A stretch of DNA of 64,000 nt from Candidatus Sulfotelmatobacter sp. (GTDB lineage: Bacteria > Acidobacteriota > Terriglobia > Terriglobales > Acidobacteriaceae), in NCBI GenBank assembly GCA_025462865.1, contig JAOAPI010000079.1, positions 1 through 64,000 of the forward strand, in the 5' to 3' direction. Each line of letters begins with the position of its first letter. Within the stretch, counting starts at the first letter, position 1. Shown piece after piece: positions 1 to 9,438 of the stretch. Made by a program: the position numbers and the translations under genes. The notes beneath the pieces were generated by a model. It did no database searches. It saw nothing but the letters and a program-made list of their open reading frames with translations, and had not been told where the DNA came from.

Positions 1-149
1 GTGGGTGCCGTCAAAGGGCAATGCGCAGAATTTCGACCGCTCCTCTACTTGCCGTTGAATGCGGTGTTTTGCCGTAGCCGGGACGGAGTCCGGACGTTAC
101 AATTCGGGCTTCCGGGTCGCGAGAACCGCGAACCCATCAGGAGAGCGCG

Positions 150-2195
150 ATGGGCGAATCATCCCCTGGCACACCGCCGTTCGCGAGACCGCCAGACGAC
201 CGCCTAGATTCCTGGAAGGAAATCGCGGCATACCTTCGCCGCGACGTGACGACGGTCCAGCGCTGGGAGAAGCGTGAGGGGATGCCGGTTCACCGACACC
301 TGCATGACAGGATGGGCTCGGTGTACGCGTCTCGGGCGGACTTGGACGTGTGGGCTCGCAGCCGGAATCTTCGAGCATCGCAGGAGAGCGCGAACGATGC
401 CTCCTCAGTCAATGTGCCTACAGTGCTGTCGCGCTCTGCCATACCGACATCTCGGAGTCGATGGACTTTCGTATTGCTGCTGGTGGGGGCCGCGTTGGCA
501 ATTGGCGCAGGCCTCTGGCTTCAGAGGACGGAGTACTTCTGGCGAAACCCGATCGCCAACGCTCGATTCCAGACAGTGACGGACTTTGATGGAGTGGCGC
601 AGGCGGCTGCGGTGTCACGCGACGGGCATTTTGTGGCGTTTCTGTCGGACCGGGATGGACAGATGGACGTCTGGGTTACGCAGGTCGGTTCGGGACAGTT
701 CCACAATTTGACGCACGGCAGTGCGCCGGAACTCGTCAACCCATCAATCCGCACGTTGGGGTTCTCGCCCGATGGCTCTTTTGTCACCTTTTGGGTTCGT
801 AAGAAAGATGGATCGAGCAGCGGTGACATTAGCATCTGGGAGGTGCCCACCCTAGGCGGACAGCCAAGGCCATACCTTGAAGGCGTGGCCGAGCTCGACT
901 GGTCGCACGACGGTTCCCGACTCGCGTATCACACGCCCGGACCGGGAGACCCCCTGTTTGTGTCAGATGGCAGACGGCTATCGGACGGAAAGCCTATCTT
1001 CACTGCGCCTGCCGGACTGCACAGTCACTTTCCGTTGTGGGCGCCGGACACGGCATTCATATACTTCGTCCAGGGTTCCCTGCCAGACAAATTGGACATC
1101 TGGCGCATCAATCCGGCGGGCGAGCCTCCTGAGAGGATCACTTCGCACAATGGGCGCGTGAGTTATCCGGTCCTATTGGATCGGCGTACGGTGCTTTACC
1201 TGGCTAGCGATCCTGATGGTTCAGGGCCGTGGCTTAATAGCATGGATGTCGAGCGCCGCATCCCTCACCGGTTGACCTCTGGCCTTGACCGGTATACGTC
1301 ACTGGGCGCTAGCGCTGATGGTCGCCGTCTGGTTGTGACGCTCGCAAGTCCGAAGAGAACAATCTGGCGATTGCCAATCGCTGATTCACCGGCTGCGGTG
1401 TCGGCGGCTTCTCGAATCTCGCTGACGACGAGCACCGGGGTCTCCCCACGACTGGGCCCAAACTATCTTCTATATGTTTCTGCGACCGGCACGAGCGAGA
1501 GTATCTGGAAGCTCGCCAACGGAACCGGCACGGAGTTGTGGAGCGGTCAGGGAGCGCGAATCTTTGGCGGACCGGCAATCGCTCCCGATGGACGATCCGT
1601 CGCATTCTCGGTCCGGCAACACGGGCAGACGCTTTTGTACGTCATGCAGGCCGACGGCACGAACGCGCGGATTGTGGCCGAGTCGCTTGATCTGCAGGGC
1701 GCTCCAGCGTGGGAACCCGACGGCCAATCGATTACCTCGGCGGCGGACGATCATGGTGTCCCACACCTCTTCCGCGTGCCGGTCAACGGTGGCTCCCCCG
1801 CTCTTTTTGTCCGGGAGTACGCGGTCGATCCCGCTTGGGTGCCCGACGGGCGCTTCGTTGTCTACTCGGGACCCGACATCGGCACTACGTTTTCAGTGAA
1901 AGCCGTCACGACCGAAGCTGCAGCGCATCCCCTGCCGGCACTGACGCTGACTCGGGGAGCTCGACATCTGACCTTCCTGCACGGAGGACGGGCACTCGTG
2001 TTGCTGCGAGGAACGATTCAGCACAAGAATCTCTGGCTCATCGACCTTGAGACGGGTGCCGAGCGGCAGTTGACCAACCTCCCCCCCGATTTCGATATTC
2101 GCGACTTCGACATTTCCCAAGACGGAGCTGAAGTGGTCCTCGAGCGAGTGCAGGAGCATTCGGAGGTGATATTGCTGGATCTCCTACGGCCATAA
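150..2195 (+). CDS. Membrane-bound HTH-type regulator with WD40-like beta-propeller sensor
   Basis: The 681-residue protein joins three parts. Residues about 18-70 are a MerR/excisionase-like helix-turn-helix (SWKEIAAYLRR, TVQRWEKREGMPVHRH). A single membrane segment follows at about 105-125 (FVLLLVGAALAIGAGLW). The rest is a TolB/PD40-type propeller with repeated S.DG..VAF and W.PDG motifs. This is ToxR/CadC-like architecture: a cytoplasmic DNA-binding head and an extracytoplasmic sensor. The start is supported by AGGAG at 140-144, five bases before the ATG. It stands alone with no same-strand partner close by. The ligand and target promoter cannot be read from the sequence. The domain calls are firm; the sensing role is inferred. 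Confidence 0.85.
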   Translation: MGESSPGTPPFARPPDDRLDSWKEIAAYLRRDVTTVQRWEKREGMPVHRHLHDRMGSVYASRADLDVWARSRNLRASQESANDASSVNVPTVLSRSAIPTSRSRWTFVLLLVGAALAIGAGLWLQRTEYFWRNPIANARFQTVTDFDGVAQAAAVSRDGHFVAFLSDRDGQMDVWVTQVGSGQFHNLTHGSAPELVNPSIRTLGFSPDGSFVTFWVRKKDGSSSGDISIWEVPTLGGQPRPYLEGVAELDWSHDGSRLAYHTPGPGDPLFVSDGRRLSDGKPIFTAPAGLHSHFPLWAPDTAFIYFVQGSLPDKLDIWRINPAGEPPERITSHNGRVSYPVLLDRRTVLYLASDPDGSGPWLNSMDVERRIPHRLTSGLDRYTSLGASADGRRLVVTLASPKRTIWRLPIADSPAAVSAASRISLTTSTGVSPRLGPNYLLYVSATGTSESIWKLANGTGTELWSGQGARIFGGPAIAPDGRSVAFSVRQHGQTLLYVMQADGTNARIVAESLDLQGAPAWEPDGQSITSAADDHGVPHLFRVPVNGGSPALFVREYAVDPAWVPDGRFVVYSGPDIGTTFSVKAVTTEAAAHPLPALTLTRGARHLTFLHGGRALVLLRGTIQHKNLWLIDLETGAERQLTNLPPDFDIRDFDISQDGAEVVLERVQEHSEVILLDLLRP

Positions 2196-2563
2196 GTCCG
2201 CCGGCACCACGTAGTGATTCGTGTTGTTTGAGTTAGCCGCAAATGGATCGTACTCGGTGGCCAAGTGCCGACGAGTCAATGAGTTAATTTGGAAGAGCGC
2301 CTCCTTCGCGACGACGAGCCGTTGGTCCGATCCCGACTTGCTCGATCCAATTCCTGTGCGAATCCGCAGCACCGGCCAATCGGGTTACCTTCCATTTGCA
2401 GCACGCATCCTACGTACGTGATGAATGACACACCGACAATCATTCACTGGAATAATGTTCATAACTGGGAGAGAATAAAAGGTCAGCTTCGCGCGGTCGG
2501 CTGTCGTAGTACGCGAACTGCTGCTCTCTGCGCTTGGTTCACTTTGGAGAAATATCCGCAATC
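2196..2563. other. Intergenic region upstream of pckG, no gene seen
   Basis: This 368-base stretch lies between the HTH-propeller gene and pckG. It has short open frames on both strands but none with a good ribosome site or recognisable protein. I see no tRNA, convincing terminator or repeat. It presumably carries the pckG promoter and a leader; the AT-richer part around 2430-2485 is the likeliest place. Confidence 0.4.
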
Positions 2564-4396
2564 ATGGCCACCACTACCATAGAAGTTGAGACAGCCTCCA
2601 GTCATTCCGGGCATACCCAGCTAGGTCGCTGGGTTGATGAAGTTGCGCAGATGTGCAAACCCGATCGTGTTTATTGGTGCGACGGCTCACCCGAGGAATA
2701 TCAGTCAATGCTTCGGCTCCTCGTTCTCACAGGGACCGCGATCCCGCTGGACCAAGCGAAACGGCCCAACAGCTATCTGGTGCGATCAGATCCTGCGGAT
2801 GTGGCGAGAGTCGAGGACCGGACTTTCATCTGTTCGAAATCCAAAGATGAGGCTGGTCCCACCAACAACTGGGAAGATCCGGCGAAAATGAAACAGAAGC
2901 TGGCCGGACTGTTCGCCGGTTCGATGACTGGCCGCACCATGTATGTGGTTCCGTACAGCATGGGCCCGATCGGCTCGGCAATCTCAAAAATTGGAGTGGA
3001 AATCACAGACTCGCCCTACGTGGTAGTGAGCATGCACATCATGTCTCGCGTGGGAAGCCATGTGCTCGAGGTTCTCGGAACCGACGGAGAGTTCGTACGC
3101 GGTTTGCACTCCATTGGATCCCCGCTCGCACCCAATCAGCCCAACAAAACTTGGGACTGCAACGCAGAGCACAAGTACATCTGTCACTTTCCCGAGACCC
3201 GGGAGATCTGGTCATTTGGTTCCGGTTACGGTGGCAACGCTTTGCTGGGAAAGAAGTGCCACGCCTTGCGAATCGCCTCGGTACAGGCGCGCGACGAAGG
3301 GTGGATGGCCGAGCACATGCTGATCCTGAAGCTGATCAGTCCGGCGGGCGAGGTGAAATACATGACGGGCGCTTTTCCGTCCGCTTGTGGCAAAACCAAC
3401 TTGTCGATGCTGATTCCGACGATCCCTGGCTGGAAAGTGGAAACGATCGGCGATGACATTGCATGGATGAAATTCGGAAGTGATGGGCGGCTTTACGCCA
3501 TCAATCCCGAGTACGGATTCTTCGGCGTGGCACCCGGGACGAGCATGAAGTCCAATGCCAATGCCATGCTCAGCCTCACCAAGAATTCAATCTTCACGAA
3601 TTGCGCGATGACGCTTGATGGCGACGTGTGGTGGGAGGGAATGACCGAGCAGAAACCCTCCAAGCTGATCGACTGGCTGCGACGGCCCTGGACTCCGAAC
3701 TCCGAACGAAAAGCGGCCCATGCGAATGCGCGGTTCACCGTAGCAGCGTCGCAGTGCCCCGTGATTGCGCCTGAATGGGAGGATCCGAAGGGCGTGCCAA
3801 TTGACGCGATTCTGTTCGGCGGAAGGCGCGCCGGCATTGTCCCGCTTGTCACCGAAGCATTCAACTGGCAGCATGGCACCTTCCTGGGCGCAACCGTAAG
3901 CAGTGAGACAACTGCAGCCATCACCGGGAAAGTGGGACAGCTGCGCCGCGATCCGATGGCGATGCTTCCGTTTTGCGGCTACAACATGGGCGATTACTTT
4001 GGCCATTGGCTCAAGATGGGAACGAAAAGCACTACGTCGAAGCTGCCAAAGCTTTTCTACGTCAACTGGTTTCGCCAGGATAAAGGCAAGTACCTCTGGC
4101 CAGGCTATGGCGAGAACAGCCGAGTATTGAAATGGATTTTCGAGCGTTGCGACGGGAAAGTTCACGCGAAGGAGACTCCGATCGGAAGGATTCCCGAGGT
4201 GGCTGATCTCGATACCAGCGGATTAAACATGCCCGCCGCCGATGTCGAAGCTCTGCTCAGTGTGGATATCGAGGGCTGGAAGGCCGAAGTGCCGTTGATC
4301 AAGGAGCACTTTGCCCACTTCGGTAGGCATCTTCCGGACGGATTGAACGCCGAGGTGAAGGGACTAGAGGAACGTCTGAGAGCCGCGAAGCCTTAG
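2564..4396 (+). CDS. pckG: Phosphoenolpyruvate carboxykinase (GTP)
   Basis: GTP-dependent PEPCK converts oxaloacetate and GTP to PEP, CO2 and GDP, the entry step of gluconeogenesis. The 610-residue length is typical of the GTP family. The P-loop with the reactive cysteine is visible as [12 protein letters not shown], with Cys275 and Lys277. Other family segments include [28 protein letters not shown] and [13 protein letters not shown] chose the ATG at 2564 over a TTG ten codons upstream because it gives the family N-terminus; GGAG lies at 2546-2549, somewhat far away. It is followed on the same strand by a carboxylate-type MFS transporter and then by a convergent glyoxylate/oxalate cluster. 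That context fits a role in making sugars from C2 or C4 acids. Confidence 0.96.
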   Translation: MATTTIEVETASSHSGHTQLGRWVDEVAQMCKPDRVYWCDGSPEEYQSMLRLLVLTGTAIPLDQAKRPNSYLVRSDPADVARVEDRTFICSKSKDEAGPTNNWEDPAKMKQKLAGLFAGSMTGRTMYVVPYSMGPIGSAISKIGVEITDSPYVVVSMHIMSRVGSHVLEVLGTDGEFVRGLHSIGSPLAPNQPNKTWDCNAEHKYICHFPETREIWSFGSGYGGNALLGKKCHALRIASVQARDEGWMAEHMLILKLISPAGEVKYMTGAFPSACGKTNLSMLIPTIPGWKVETIGDDIAWMKFGSDGRLYAINPEYGFFGVAPGTSMKSNANAMLSLTKNSIFTNCAMTLDGDVWWEGMTEQKPSKLIDWLRRPWTPNSERKAAHANARFTVAASQCPVIAPEWEDPKGVPIDAILFGGRRAGIVPLVTEAFNWQHGTFLGATVSSETTAAITGKVGQLRRDPMAMLPFCGYNMGDYFGHWLKMGTKSTTSKLPKLFYVNWFRQDKGKYLWPGYGENSRVLKWIFERCDGKVHAKETPIGRIPEVADLDTSGLNMPAADVEALLSVDIEGWKAEVPLIKEHFAHFGRHLPDGLNAEVKGLEERLRAAKP

Positions 4397-4514
4397 TCAC
4401 AAGCGAAAGCCGCATGGCGTTTGTTGGGATTCTTTTCCCATCGATATTGACCTGACACCCGTTGACCATATTTCTTTCCCGCCGTGGCGACGTTTGATAT
4501 AGTTCCGCACTGCC

Positions 4515-5846
4515 ATGCTGCGTGCCGCTGCGAACGACGCGAATCCTACCGCACCGGTCCATGCCCTGATCGTTTCTCCTTCTCTCACACGCAACCAGAT
4601 CCGCGGCTTCTGGGCATCCTGGGGTGGGTGGACCCTCGATGGCATGGATTCCTTTGTGTATGCACTAGTCCTTGTGCCGTCGCTGCGCCAATTGCTCCCA
4701 CGTTCCGGCATCGCAGCGACTAAAGCCAACATCGGCCACTACGGAGGTCTGCTGTTCGCCCTGTTTCTAATCGGCTGGGGCCTCGCATTTTTGTGGGGGC
4801 CGATCGGGGACAAGTTCGGTCGCGTGCGAACGCTCATGCTGACCATCGTGTGGTATTCGGCATTCACTTTTCTGAGCGCTTTCGTGACAAGCGTTTGGCA
4901 ACTCGCCATTCTGCGGCTGCTCGCCGGCATTGGCATTGGCGGAGAGTGGGCGATGGGTGGGACGTTTGTCGCAGAAGAATGGCCCGAGGATCGACGCCGC
5001 ATGGGAGCGGGGTACATGCATACGGGATATTACGTCGGCATATTCCTCGCGGCACTCGCGAACTACACCATCGGTAGCCACTATGGCTGGCGTTGGATGT
5101 TTGTTGTCGGGGGATTACCCGCACTGCTACTGGCCTGGATTCGGCACGGCGTGGTTGAGCCCGCCGCCTGGAAGAAGAAAGAAGGCATTGTCCGGTCCTG
5201 GGCTGTGTGGCGTCCGTTCGCGACGCTTTTTTCCCCGGCTTGGCGAGGCCGCACTATCCTGAACGCCTTGCTGATGCTGGCTTCTATTTGCGGTCTCTGG
5301 GCCGGGACAGTTTACGTGCCTGCTGCGATTACATCATTAGCCGAAGCGAGCGGCCGCGTCGGGCGTGAGGCGGCGCAGCTGGCGTCCTGGGGCGTCATGC
5401 TGGTTTCCTTTGCGACCATATTGGGTTGTCTCGCCATGCCAAGGCTCGCTGAAAGGCTCGGTCGCCGCGGAGCGCTCGCCTTCTTCTTTACATTGATGAT
5501 GGTGTTTATCGCGCTGACGTTTGGCAAGGTCTTCTACCTCGGGCCGGCAGCGCTTCCCTGGTTTTTCGTTTGCTTGTTCTTTCTCGGCTTTGGCGGAGCT
5601 AACTTTGCCGTCTACACTCTCTGGCTTCCGGAGCAATATCCCACCGAGTGCCGAGCCAGCGCTTTTGCTTTCTCTACTTCGTTCGCACGATTCGGGGGCG
5701 CGGGCATTACCTTCCTCGTCGGAAACAGCGTGCGCCATTTCGGATCGCTGGGAACTCCGGTTGCAATGACGGCGATCGCCTTTGCTATCGGATTAATCTT
5801 GATTCCATTCGGCGTGGAAACGCGCGGCCGCCCTTTGCCCGCATGA
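4515..5846 (+). CDS. MFS transporter, carboxylate (SHS/AAHS-like) type
   Basis: A 443-residue, about 12-helix major facilitator protein. The loop 2-3 signature is clear (GPIGDKFGRVRTLML). The GIGGEWAMGGTFVAEEWP segment is typical of the sialate/aromatic acid/carboxylate symporter branch. A large central loop around residues 215-235 separates the two halves. The start ATG has no strong ribosome site. Substrate cannot be assigned from the sequence. Because it lies between PEPCK and a convergent cluster for glyoxylate and possibly oxalate use, uptake of a small organic acid such as oxalate is a reasonable guess. It is on the opposite strand to that cluster, so co-regulation is not shown. Confidence 0.85.
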   Translation: MLRAAANDANPTAPVHALIVSPSLTRNQIRGFWASWGGWTLDGMDSFVYALVLVPSLRQLLPRSGIAATKANIGHYGGLLFALFLIGWGLAFLWGPIGDKFGRVRTLMLTIVWYSAFTFLSAFVTSVWQLAILRLLAGIGIGGEWAMGGTFVAEEWPEDRRRMGAGYMHTGYYVGIFLAALANYTIGSHYGWRWMFVVGGLPALLLAWIRHGVVEPAAWKKKEGIVRSWAVWRPFATLFSPAWRGRTILNALLMLASICGLWAGTVYVPAAITSLAEASGRVGREAAQLASWGVMLVSFATILGCLAMPRLAERLGRRGALAFFFTLMMVFIALTFGKVFYLGPAALPWFFVCLFFLGFGGANFAVYTLWLPEQYPTECRASAFAFSTSFARFGGAGITFLVGNSVRHFGSLGTPVAMTAIAFAIGLILIPFGVETRGRPLPA

Positions 5847-6009
5847 TCGCTGGGTCCGAACAGACATACAGCCGCAGCTCTTACCGTCGCTGCAGCTGCG
5901 TTTCGCGGGCTGAAGGCTTTCTTCCAGAGAAAAGACTCTTTTGCTGCGGCGATTAACTCTCCACAGTAAATAAATAAGAACAGCGATTGAGAAATGAATC
6001 CAGTTTTGC

Positions 6010-6822
6010 TCAGACTTTATCGAGCACGATCTCCTCGACATCTTCGATGTGCCGCCGCATGGCTGCCTTGGCGGCCTCGGCATCGTGTCCCTTGATGGCG
6101 GCCAGGATGCGCCGGTGACCGCTGAGCGATCTTTGCGCGCGTCCTTCCACCTGCAACGATCGTTTCCGCGTTTCACGCAGCAAATCCATCAGAATATCTA
6201 GAACTTTCAGCACCACAGTGTTATCGGAGGCCAGAGCGACGGTGTAGTGGAATTCCGCGTCCTCAGCAACGGCGGATTCTCCCAAGCGTTGCTTTTCCTC
6301 TTGCCGCTTCAGAATCTCTTCCATCTCGGAAATATCTTCCGGAGAAGCGTGCGTAGCCGCTCGGGAAGCCAGATGCGGTTCGAGCATCTTTCTGAAATCC
6401 AGAAGCTCGCTCACCGATTCCTTCCGGCGCTTCAGAGCGCTGGCAAACGGATTGACCAGTGTGTCAGCGGAGATCTCGCGAACGATTGTGCCCGTACCTT
6501 GGCGCGGTTCCACCAAGCCTGCGAGTTCGAGGCCTCGGATCGCATCGCGGATAGAACTGCGGCTCACGCGAAGCATTTCGGCTAACTCGCGTTCCGAAGG
6601 CAATTTGTCGCCGGGCTTGAGTTTCTTCAAGATCAGGCGCTCGATCTGCCTGGCGACTTCCTCGTAGACTTTATTTCGGCGGACGACTTCGAATTCGGAT
6701 TTGATGGAGGCGGGCAGTGGCAGCTCCCGGTGGTCCGATAATTGACCCAGCGGAGTATACCCCGGTTGTTTCACTTCACAAAATATTTTCTCCGGGGGTT
6801 GGGGCAAGGTATTCCGAGTCAC
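6010..6822 (-). CDS. GntR family regulator, FadR/FCD subfamily
   Basis: 270 residues. A GntR winged helix spans about 51-118 (PGDKLPSERELAEMLRVSRS, RQGTGTIV). An FCD effector domain follows at about 138-265 with the usual metal-binding set: Asp188, His192, His236 and His258. FCD proteins such as LldR and PdhR sense small carboxylic acids. About 45 residues precede the HTH, so the GTG start at 6822 is uncertain; an internal start is possible. The gene begins 14 bases after the stop of the PanE-like reductase gene on the same strand. It is therefore likely co-transcribed with, and regulates, the reductase/CoA ligase/aminotransferase/malate synthase cluster. The effector is unknown; oxalate, glyoxylate or a CoA ester would make sense. 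Confidence 0.9.
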   Translation of the reverse strand: MTRNTLPQPPEKIFCEVKQPGYTPLGQLSDHRELPLPASIKSEFEVVRRNKVYEEVARQIERLILKKLKPGDKLPSERELAEMLRVSRSSIRDAIRGLELAGLVEPRQGTGTIVREISADTLVNPFASALKRRKESVSELLDFRKMLEPHLASRAATHASPEDISEMEEILKRQEEKQRLGESAVAEDAEFHYTVALASDNTVVLKVLDILMDLLRETRKRSLQVEGRAQRSLSGHRRILAAIKGHDAEAAKAAMRRHIEDVEEIVLDKV

Positions 6823-6835
6823 GGCTCCGAAGTAA

Positions 6836-7816
6836 TTAAGACTTTTGCGCTAAGACACTTTGCGCCAACAGCTTAGTGCAGTGGTATATCGTCCGCGTAT
6901 AGGTCATGGGAAGCCCGACCCGCTCGCCTAACTCCACGACCGCTCCCACCAGCGATTCGAGTTCCATCGGCCTGCCGGCTTCAAGGTCCTGCAGCATCGA
7001 GGTCTTGTGCTCTCCAACTTTTTCAGCGCCGGCAATTCGTTGATCGATAGAGACCGGCAACTCCATACCCAGTTTGAGGGAAACCTCTTCGACTTCTATC
7101 ATGATGTTTCGGATGAGCGAACAGACGCCGGGATCGCGCACCATTTGCACGATGGTAGCTCGCGTCAACGCGCTGACCGGATTCAATGAGGCGTTGCCCA
7201 AAACCTTAACCCAAATCTCGTGCCTCAAGCGAGCGGTGATCGGACAACGTAAACCCGAGGCAATGAGCGCCTCGGCTATTCGTCGGACGCGATCGGAACG
7301 CGAACCATCGGGCTCGCCAACAGAGATGCGATTACCCTCGATATGCTGCACTACGCCGGGGGACGTGATCTCGGTCGAAAAATAAACGATGGATCCTATC
7401 ACTCGCCGTGGCTCAATGGCGGACGAGATGACGCCTCCGGGATCGACCCGCTCCAGGCGCAGCCCCTCCCATTCACCGCCGAAACCCTGAAAATACCACC
7501 ACGGAATTCCATTCTGCGTGCTGACGACAGCGGTGTCTGGACCCAGTACCTTCTCTAAGTCAGGTACGAGTTGGGTCAACCCGTGGGCCTTTACGCCGAG
7601 AAAAACCACGTCAACCGGACCCAATTGATCGAGGGAAGCGGCGATGGTGGGCCTGGCGACGAAATCTCCGTCAATGCTTTTCACCCGAACGCCGTTTTCT
7701 TGCATGGCGCGCAGATGAGGACCGCGCGCGAAGAGCACGACATCGAATCCGGCCTGCGCCATGCGCGCGCCAATATAGGCTCCGATGGCCCCTGCGCCCG
7801 CAATCAGAAATTTCAT
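6836..7816 (-). CDS. 2-dehydropantoate 2-reductase family protein, candidate oxalyl-CoA reductase
   Basis: A 326-residue NADP-binding protein of the PanE/ApbA family. The Rossmann motif GAGAIG is at residues 7-12. The C-terminal catalytic segment WVKVLGNASLNPVSAL contains the presumed general acid Lys204. It carries the NGIPWWYF segment (from 102) of a catabolic-type PanE subgroup. Its ATG overlaps the stop of the CoA-ligase gene by four bases (ATGA), so the two are translationally coupled. In Methylobacterium extorquens a PanE homologue, PanE2, reduces oxalyl-CoA to glyoxylate. The same pairing of a PanE-like protein with an oxalyl-CoA-synthetase-like ligase, malate synthase and a glyoxylate aminotransferase suggests that role here. 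The fallback is ordinary ketopantoate reductase in CoA synthesis. Confidence 0.85.
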   Translation of the reverse strand: MKFLIAGAGAIGAYIGARMAQAGFDVVLFARGPHLRAMQENGVRVKSIDGDFVARPTIAASLDQLGPVDVVFLGVKAHGLTQLVPDLEKVLGPDTAVVSTQNGIPWWYFQGFGGEWEGLRLERVDPGGVISSAIEPRRVIGSIVYFSTEITSPGVVQHIEGNRISVGEPDGSRSDRVRRIAEALIASGLRCPITARLRHEIWVKVLGNASLNPVSALTRATIVQMVRDPGVCSLIRNIMIEVEEVSLKLGMELPVSIDQRIAGAEKVGEHKTSMLQDLEAGRPMELESLVGAVVELGERVGLPMTYTRTIYHCTKLLAQSVLAQKS

Positions 7817-9324
7817 TGTTGGTTATCCACCAGCGCGGAAGCGACAGCCCGACGGCGAATTTTTCCGGTCGCAGTAGTAGGGATGCTATCCACTAAATAA
7901 ATCTTTCCCGGACATTTATACTCAGCTAGAAATTCGCGACAGTGTTTAATCAGTTCTGGTTCCGTGGCGCCATTCCGTTCGTGTAACACCACGGCAGCAG
8001 CTACTTCTTCCCCCAGCGTGGGATGCGCGCAGCCAAAAGTGACGGCGGCCGCGACTGCGGGATGCCTCAGCAATATCTCATCCACTTCATGCGGAGCAAT
8101 GTTTTCGCCGCCACGAATGATGATGTCTTTGATACGGCCAGTCAAGTGCAGGTAGCAGTCTGAATCCAGAAATCCCTGATCCCCGGTACGAAACCATCCA
8201 TTCACAAAAGCGCGAGCATTCGCCTCCGGATTATTTTCGTACCCACGAAATACGTTTGCTCCCTGAATGGCGATCTCGCCGCGCTGATTGGTTCCCAGAT
8301 GATTGCCATCTTTATCCATGATGCTGATGCGGAGGCCGGCGCCAACGCCGACAGATCCCGGCTTGCGGTGTCGCGGAGGCAGCGGATTAGAAGTCATCTG
8401 ATGGGCCGCCTCCGTCATCCCATAAGCCTCGACGAAAGGCACGCCAAATACTCCTTCGATCTTGTTAATGAGTTCCGACGACAGCGGCGCGCTGCACGAT
8501 CGCAAAAAGCGCAGAGAGTCAGCTTCCACCGGCTTCTGGTGCGTGCGAGACATCAGAAGTTGGTGCATAGTCGGTACTCCGGAATACCAGGTCACGCGAT
8601 GTTCGCGCACCGTCCGCCAGAAGGAAAGGGCATTGAACTTGGCGGGAACAACCACAGTGCCGCCGGAAAGCAATGTGGACATGACGGAGCCAATCAGACC
8701 GTGAATGTGAAACAGAGGCATGATGCAAAGCGAAACATCGTCCGCGGAAAGCGCGTAGGTATTTGCAATGTTCGCCGAGGATACTGCCAGGTTGAAATGG
8801 CGCAAGGGAACTCGCTTGGGACGGCCGGTGCTTCCACTAGTGTGGAGAATCAGCGCAATGTCATCAGCCGTGGGCTCGGTCGCCTCCGCCCCAGTGGGAG
8901 CGCCGGCCAGCTGAACTTTGCCTTCTTCCGTCATCTCTACGGAAAAAACCGGTATCTTGCGATCCTTGGCTGCGGTGCGGACGAATTCAGCCCCCACCGG
9001 TGGACAAAGCAACACACGGGCGTCGGTGTCTCCCAGGAAGAAATGAAACTCCTCATATGGGTAGGCCGGATTCAGCGGGGCTGCCGTGCCGGCGATAGAA
9101 GCGGCGAGGAAGCTGACAATCGCCGGCAAACCATTGGGCAGCGCAATGGCCACGGCATCGCCGCGCCGAATGCCGGCGGATGCCAAAGCGTTCGCCATTT
9201 CCACTACCTGTTGCCGGAGCGAATCGTACGTGATGCGGATTCCGAGCTCAGGAACAACGATTGCGGTATGACTGTCAGCGAAATGCAAAACATCGAGCAG
9301 CGTCTGTACCGACTTCAGTGTCAT
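7813..9324 (-). CDS. AMP-dependent CoA ligase, oxalate-CoA ligase (AAE3/Pcs60)-like
   Basis: A 503-residue acyl-adenylate-forming enzyme. The phosphate loop TSGSTGRPK is at 162-170, the A5 motif YGMTEAAHQM at 301-310, GWFRTGD ends at 382, the hinge GRIKDIIIRGGENI spans 396-409, and the C-terminal catalytic lysine lies in TATGKIRRR. Around A5 the sequence MTEAAHQMTSNPLPP followed by HRKPGSVG closely resembles plant AAE3 and yeast Pcs60 oxalyl-CoA synthetases. This is judged from memory of those sequences, not from an alignment. It would convert oxalate, ATP and CoA to oxalyl-CoA, AMP and PPi. It lies between the glyoxylate aminotransferase gene (114 bases away) and the overlapping PanE-like gene. 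The alternative is another short dicarboxylate or fatty acid CoA ligase. Confidence 0.88.
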   Translation of the reverse strand: MTLKSVQTLLDVLHFADSHTAIVVPELGIRITYDSLRQQVVEMANALASAGIRRGDAVAIALPNGLPAIVSFLAASIAGTAAPLNPAYPYEEFHFFLGDTDARVLLCPPVGAEFVRTAAKDRKIPVFSVEMTEEGKVQLAGAPTGAEATEPTADDIALILHTSGSTGRPKRVPLRHFNLAVSSANIANTYALSADDVSLCIMPLFHIHGLIGSVMSTLLSGGTVVVPAKFNALSFWRTVREHRVTWYSGVPTMHQLLMSRTHQKPVEADSLRFLRSCSAPLSSELINKIEGVFGVPFVEAYGMTEAAHQMTSNPLPPRHRKPGSVGVGAGLRISIMDKDGNHLGTNQRGEIAIQGANVFRGYENNPEANARAFVNGWFRTGDQGFLDSDCYLHLTGRIKDIIIRGGENIAPHEVDEILLRHPAVAAAVTFGCAHPTLGEEVAAAVVLHERNGATEPELIKHCREFLAEYKCPGKIYLVDSIPTTATGKIRRRAVASALVDNQQ

Positions 9325-9438
9325 TCGTTCTCGCCTCTGGCGCCGGTCTTGGATGATGAGTTCACTGTGTCAGTTGCACGCGAAGTAAAAGGTATCGGCT
9401 GTTTCCGCCATCAAGCCCGCAAAAGCGCTCGAGGGTCT

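Noticed and set aside
1-149. Possible gene end or small gene at the left edge
   Set aside because: Short open frames have no ribosome site or recognisable protein and run into the clear gene at 150.
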